Source: Druceiella hillmani (Eukaryota > Arthropoda > Insecta > Lepidoptera > Hepialidae). From it: a stretch of 64,000 bases of DNA. Within the stretch, counting starts at the first letter, position 1, and each line of letters opens with the position of its first letter. Below, piece by piece: positions 62,519-64,000 of this stretch. Made by a program: the position numbers and the translations under genes. Under the pieces are notes generated by a model that made no database searches, had not been told where the DNA came from, and saw only the letters and a list, made by a program, of their open reading frames with translations. The stretch is from the NCBI GenBank assembly GCA_039881145.1, contig JAYKKI010000004.1, positions 44,957,001 to 45,021,000 on the forward strand. The letters are read 5' to 3'.

Positions 62519-63969
62519 TTAGTCTTCTTGAGATTCCAGTTGGTTCAAATCTGTACAATGTTTACAAAAAAAATATGCGTGCTCTAAACATATAGGTACT
62601 TCGCATCGCTCGCAACCGTATTTTGTCTTTCGATCTCTTCGCCTATCGCATTCCGAATATCTTGTTATACGTCTTGGCATCTTCTTTGGTGTTTCCACAC
62701 TTGATTCACCGAGTAAAACATTTATGCGCTTACGAGAATCCCTTGGAATTCGTGGATTATCTTTGCGGTTTCTCAGGTGCTCTTCAATCAAAGCCATTCC
62801 CAAATCACGAATAAACTTCCTCCTTTTGTTATATTTCCCTGCATCAATGGCATTATTGAACATATGTAAAATCATATCGTTGATTCCTGCATGATTGAGA
62901 ATCGAGAATAATATAGCGAGAGGCCAGCGTTTGCTGTTGTGAGAAACGTCGTATGTTCTGGCGAGTTTGTCGACCACATCTACTCCACTTTTAGTTTTAT
63001 TATAGAAAGTTATTATTATTGGTTTCTGCTTGATTCCAGTTTCATGGCCGATTTCTTTATCCTGGTGAACGGATGACATCATATGAACGTACTTTCGAGG
63101 CTTTGGAACATAACTAACGAGATTGACATCTTTTTGAAAGCCAAACCGTGATGAATATAACTCTCGCGATTGTTTGAAGCATGGCGGAATGCAAGCTTTA
63201 TTAGCTCTCAAAGTACCAACTACCGTTAATTTATGTTTCTGTAACAAGTTTTTAGCAGTTTCATGACTGGTAAAGAAATTGTCCATGGTAACATTTCTTG
63301 ACGAGCCGGACACGCAATTCACCATACGATCTACAAAGTCAAATGGCTTATTGCTCAACATAAACGGACTGTTATCTGGCTGTTTACCGCAGTAAATTTC
63401 TAAATTTAGAGTATAAAATGTTTTAGCGTCTACTAAGGCATATATTTTTATTCCATACTTTGCGGGTTTGATGGCATATACTGCCAAAATCCACATCTCC
63501 CTCGAAAGGCAAACAATTCTTCAAGTGTTAGGAGTTCGGATGGTGTATATGCGTTTTGACAAAGCTGAACAAAGATGTCAAATATGTCTCGGATTGGTGC
63601 TAAACGATCAGTCTTCATTCTCTCTTCTCTAGTCGTAGCATCATCGAATCTCATATTATTGAGTAGGTATGAGAATCGATTTTTAGACATCGTGCACCGA
63701 AATATTTCGATTCTAGTACCATCTGAAGCCAAGAGGTCATTGAGGTTTTGTCTTCCAGAACGGTATAATCCAGCTAAAAATAAAAGCCCAAAAACTACTT
63801 TCATCTCATATGCAGTTGTTTCTTTATAGAGAACATTTAGCGGTTCACGGTCTGGTGGCTGTGGTCTCGAAAGACATATCTTTGCATTCGTATGTTTTAT
63901 AATCGTTTCAAGTATCTCATTGGAAACAAATACTTCAAAGCATTCTAAACTAGTTTTCTTGTCTTTGTA
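62519..63969 (-). pseudogene. piggyBac-type transposase (DDE_Tnp_1_7), frameshifted
   Basis: The protein cuts and pastes piggyBac elements at TTAA sites. From the 5' side it shows ILETIIKHTNAKI; then MKVVFGLLFLAGLYRSGRQN, EIFRCTMSKNRFSYLL, RFDDATT and LAPIRDIFDIFVQ; then, across a single-base frameshift near 63485, KPAKYGIKIYALVD (first catalytic Asp), VTMDNFFTS (second), VVGTLR, GFQKDVNLVSYVPK and ITFYNKTKSGVDVVDKL (third). A C-terminal cysteine-rich finger (YGCERCEVPICLEHAYFFC, then KHC) follows. All three catalytic aspartates and the finger are kept. One residue seems missing in the LTLEELFAFRGRC block. An in-frame stop lies at 63970-63972, so the N-terminus is broken, spliced or outside. 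Overall the copy is young but dead as it stands. Confidence 0.9.
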
Positions 63970-64000
63970 TTAACTTTTCACTCCCTGCAAATGTGTAATT

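Larger units (their letters stand above)
62183..64000 (-). mobile_element. piggyBac-type DNA transposon, 3' part, running off the window
   Basis: The element reads on the minus strand. Its 3' end is placed at 62187, where the target TTAA (62183-62186) is followed by CCTTCCGTGAACCACGTGG, a C-rich terminus of the piggyBac type. A subterminal hairpin (ATGTGGGGT with ACCCCAACAT, 62227-62252) lies 40 bp inside. A minus-strand AATAAA (62287-62292) lies between the stop codon and the terminus. The transposase reading frame extends to the right edge; the 5' terminus is outside. Confidence 0.8.

Noticed and set aside
62623..62814. Plus-strand frames over the piggyBac gene
   Set aside because: Shadows of the minus-strand transposase, as is the frame at 63575-63829.
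1..64000. tRNA, rRNA or CRISPR features
   Set aside because: No intact B-box-like GGTTCGAATCC sequence with a cloverleaf, no rRNA-like conserved blocks and no evenly spaced identical short repeats were found by eye.

Overview
The window looks like AT-rich, gene-poor nuclear DNA of an insect or similar arthropod. The signs are long (TA)n tracts, no operon-like coding, and decayed transposons of types common in arthropods: piggyBac, Jockey-clade LINE, Helitron, hAT and THAP-type sequence. The order cannot be fixed from sequence alone. I see no intact host gene, no rRNA or tRNA gene and no CRISPR array. Almost everything recognisable is a transposable-element (TE) relic or a repeat.

Layout, left to right. 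1-5640 is featureless AT-rich DNA. 5645-6055 is a degenerate tandem array of about 130 bp units. 7380-7420 has a weak first-exon-like signal. 7850-8440 is a badly decayed N-terminal half of a piggyBac transposase, followed by a degenerate array of about 120 bp units (8880-9590) and a possible piggyBac-type end at 10265-10287. 10556-10960 holds two copies of a roughly 200 bp repeat. 12010-12540 (minus) is a Helitron protein fragment. 13833-14024 is a THAP zinc-finger fragment. 15449-15716 is a foldback insertion carrying hammerhead-ribozyme-like motifs. 18240-18760 has a LINE reverse-transcriptase (RT) C-terminus (minus) joined to a GC-rich segment. 22918-22967 is a LINE 3'-end tag. 27008-29349 is a nearly full-length but broken hAT-like transposase gene. 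40349-40609 is a hAT fragment with a second hammerhead-like element just downstream. 41590-44050 is a Jockey-clade LINE whose ORF1 is split by a third such element (42189-42459) with a perfect 12 bp target duplication. 53220-53559 is a fourth, three-unit copy. 62187 to the right edge is the 3' part of a piggyBac element with all three catalytic aspartates but one frameshift.

The main discovery candidate is the family of four short insertions at about 15.5, 40.7, 42.3 and 53.4 kb. Each carries the hammerhead core order CUGAAGA, stem-loop II, GAAA, a tiny stem III and a UH cleavage site, closed by a short stem I. Three copies are head-to-head inverted dimers, and all four have target duplications of 11-14 bp. 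This matches what is known of Penelope-like or retrozyme-type retroelements, but the short inverted-dimer architecture and the one-base bulge in the core deserve direct testing. A second theme is six short-loop inverted duplications, three of them inside or next to the same dead LINE.
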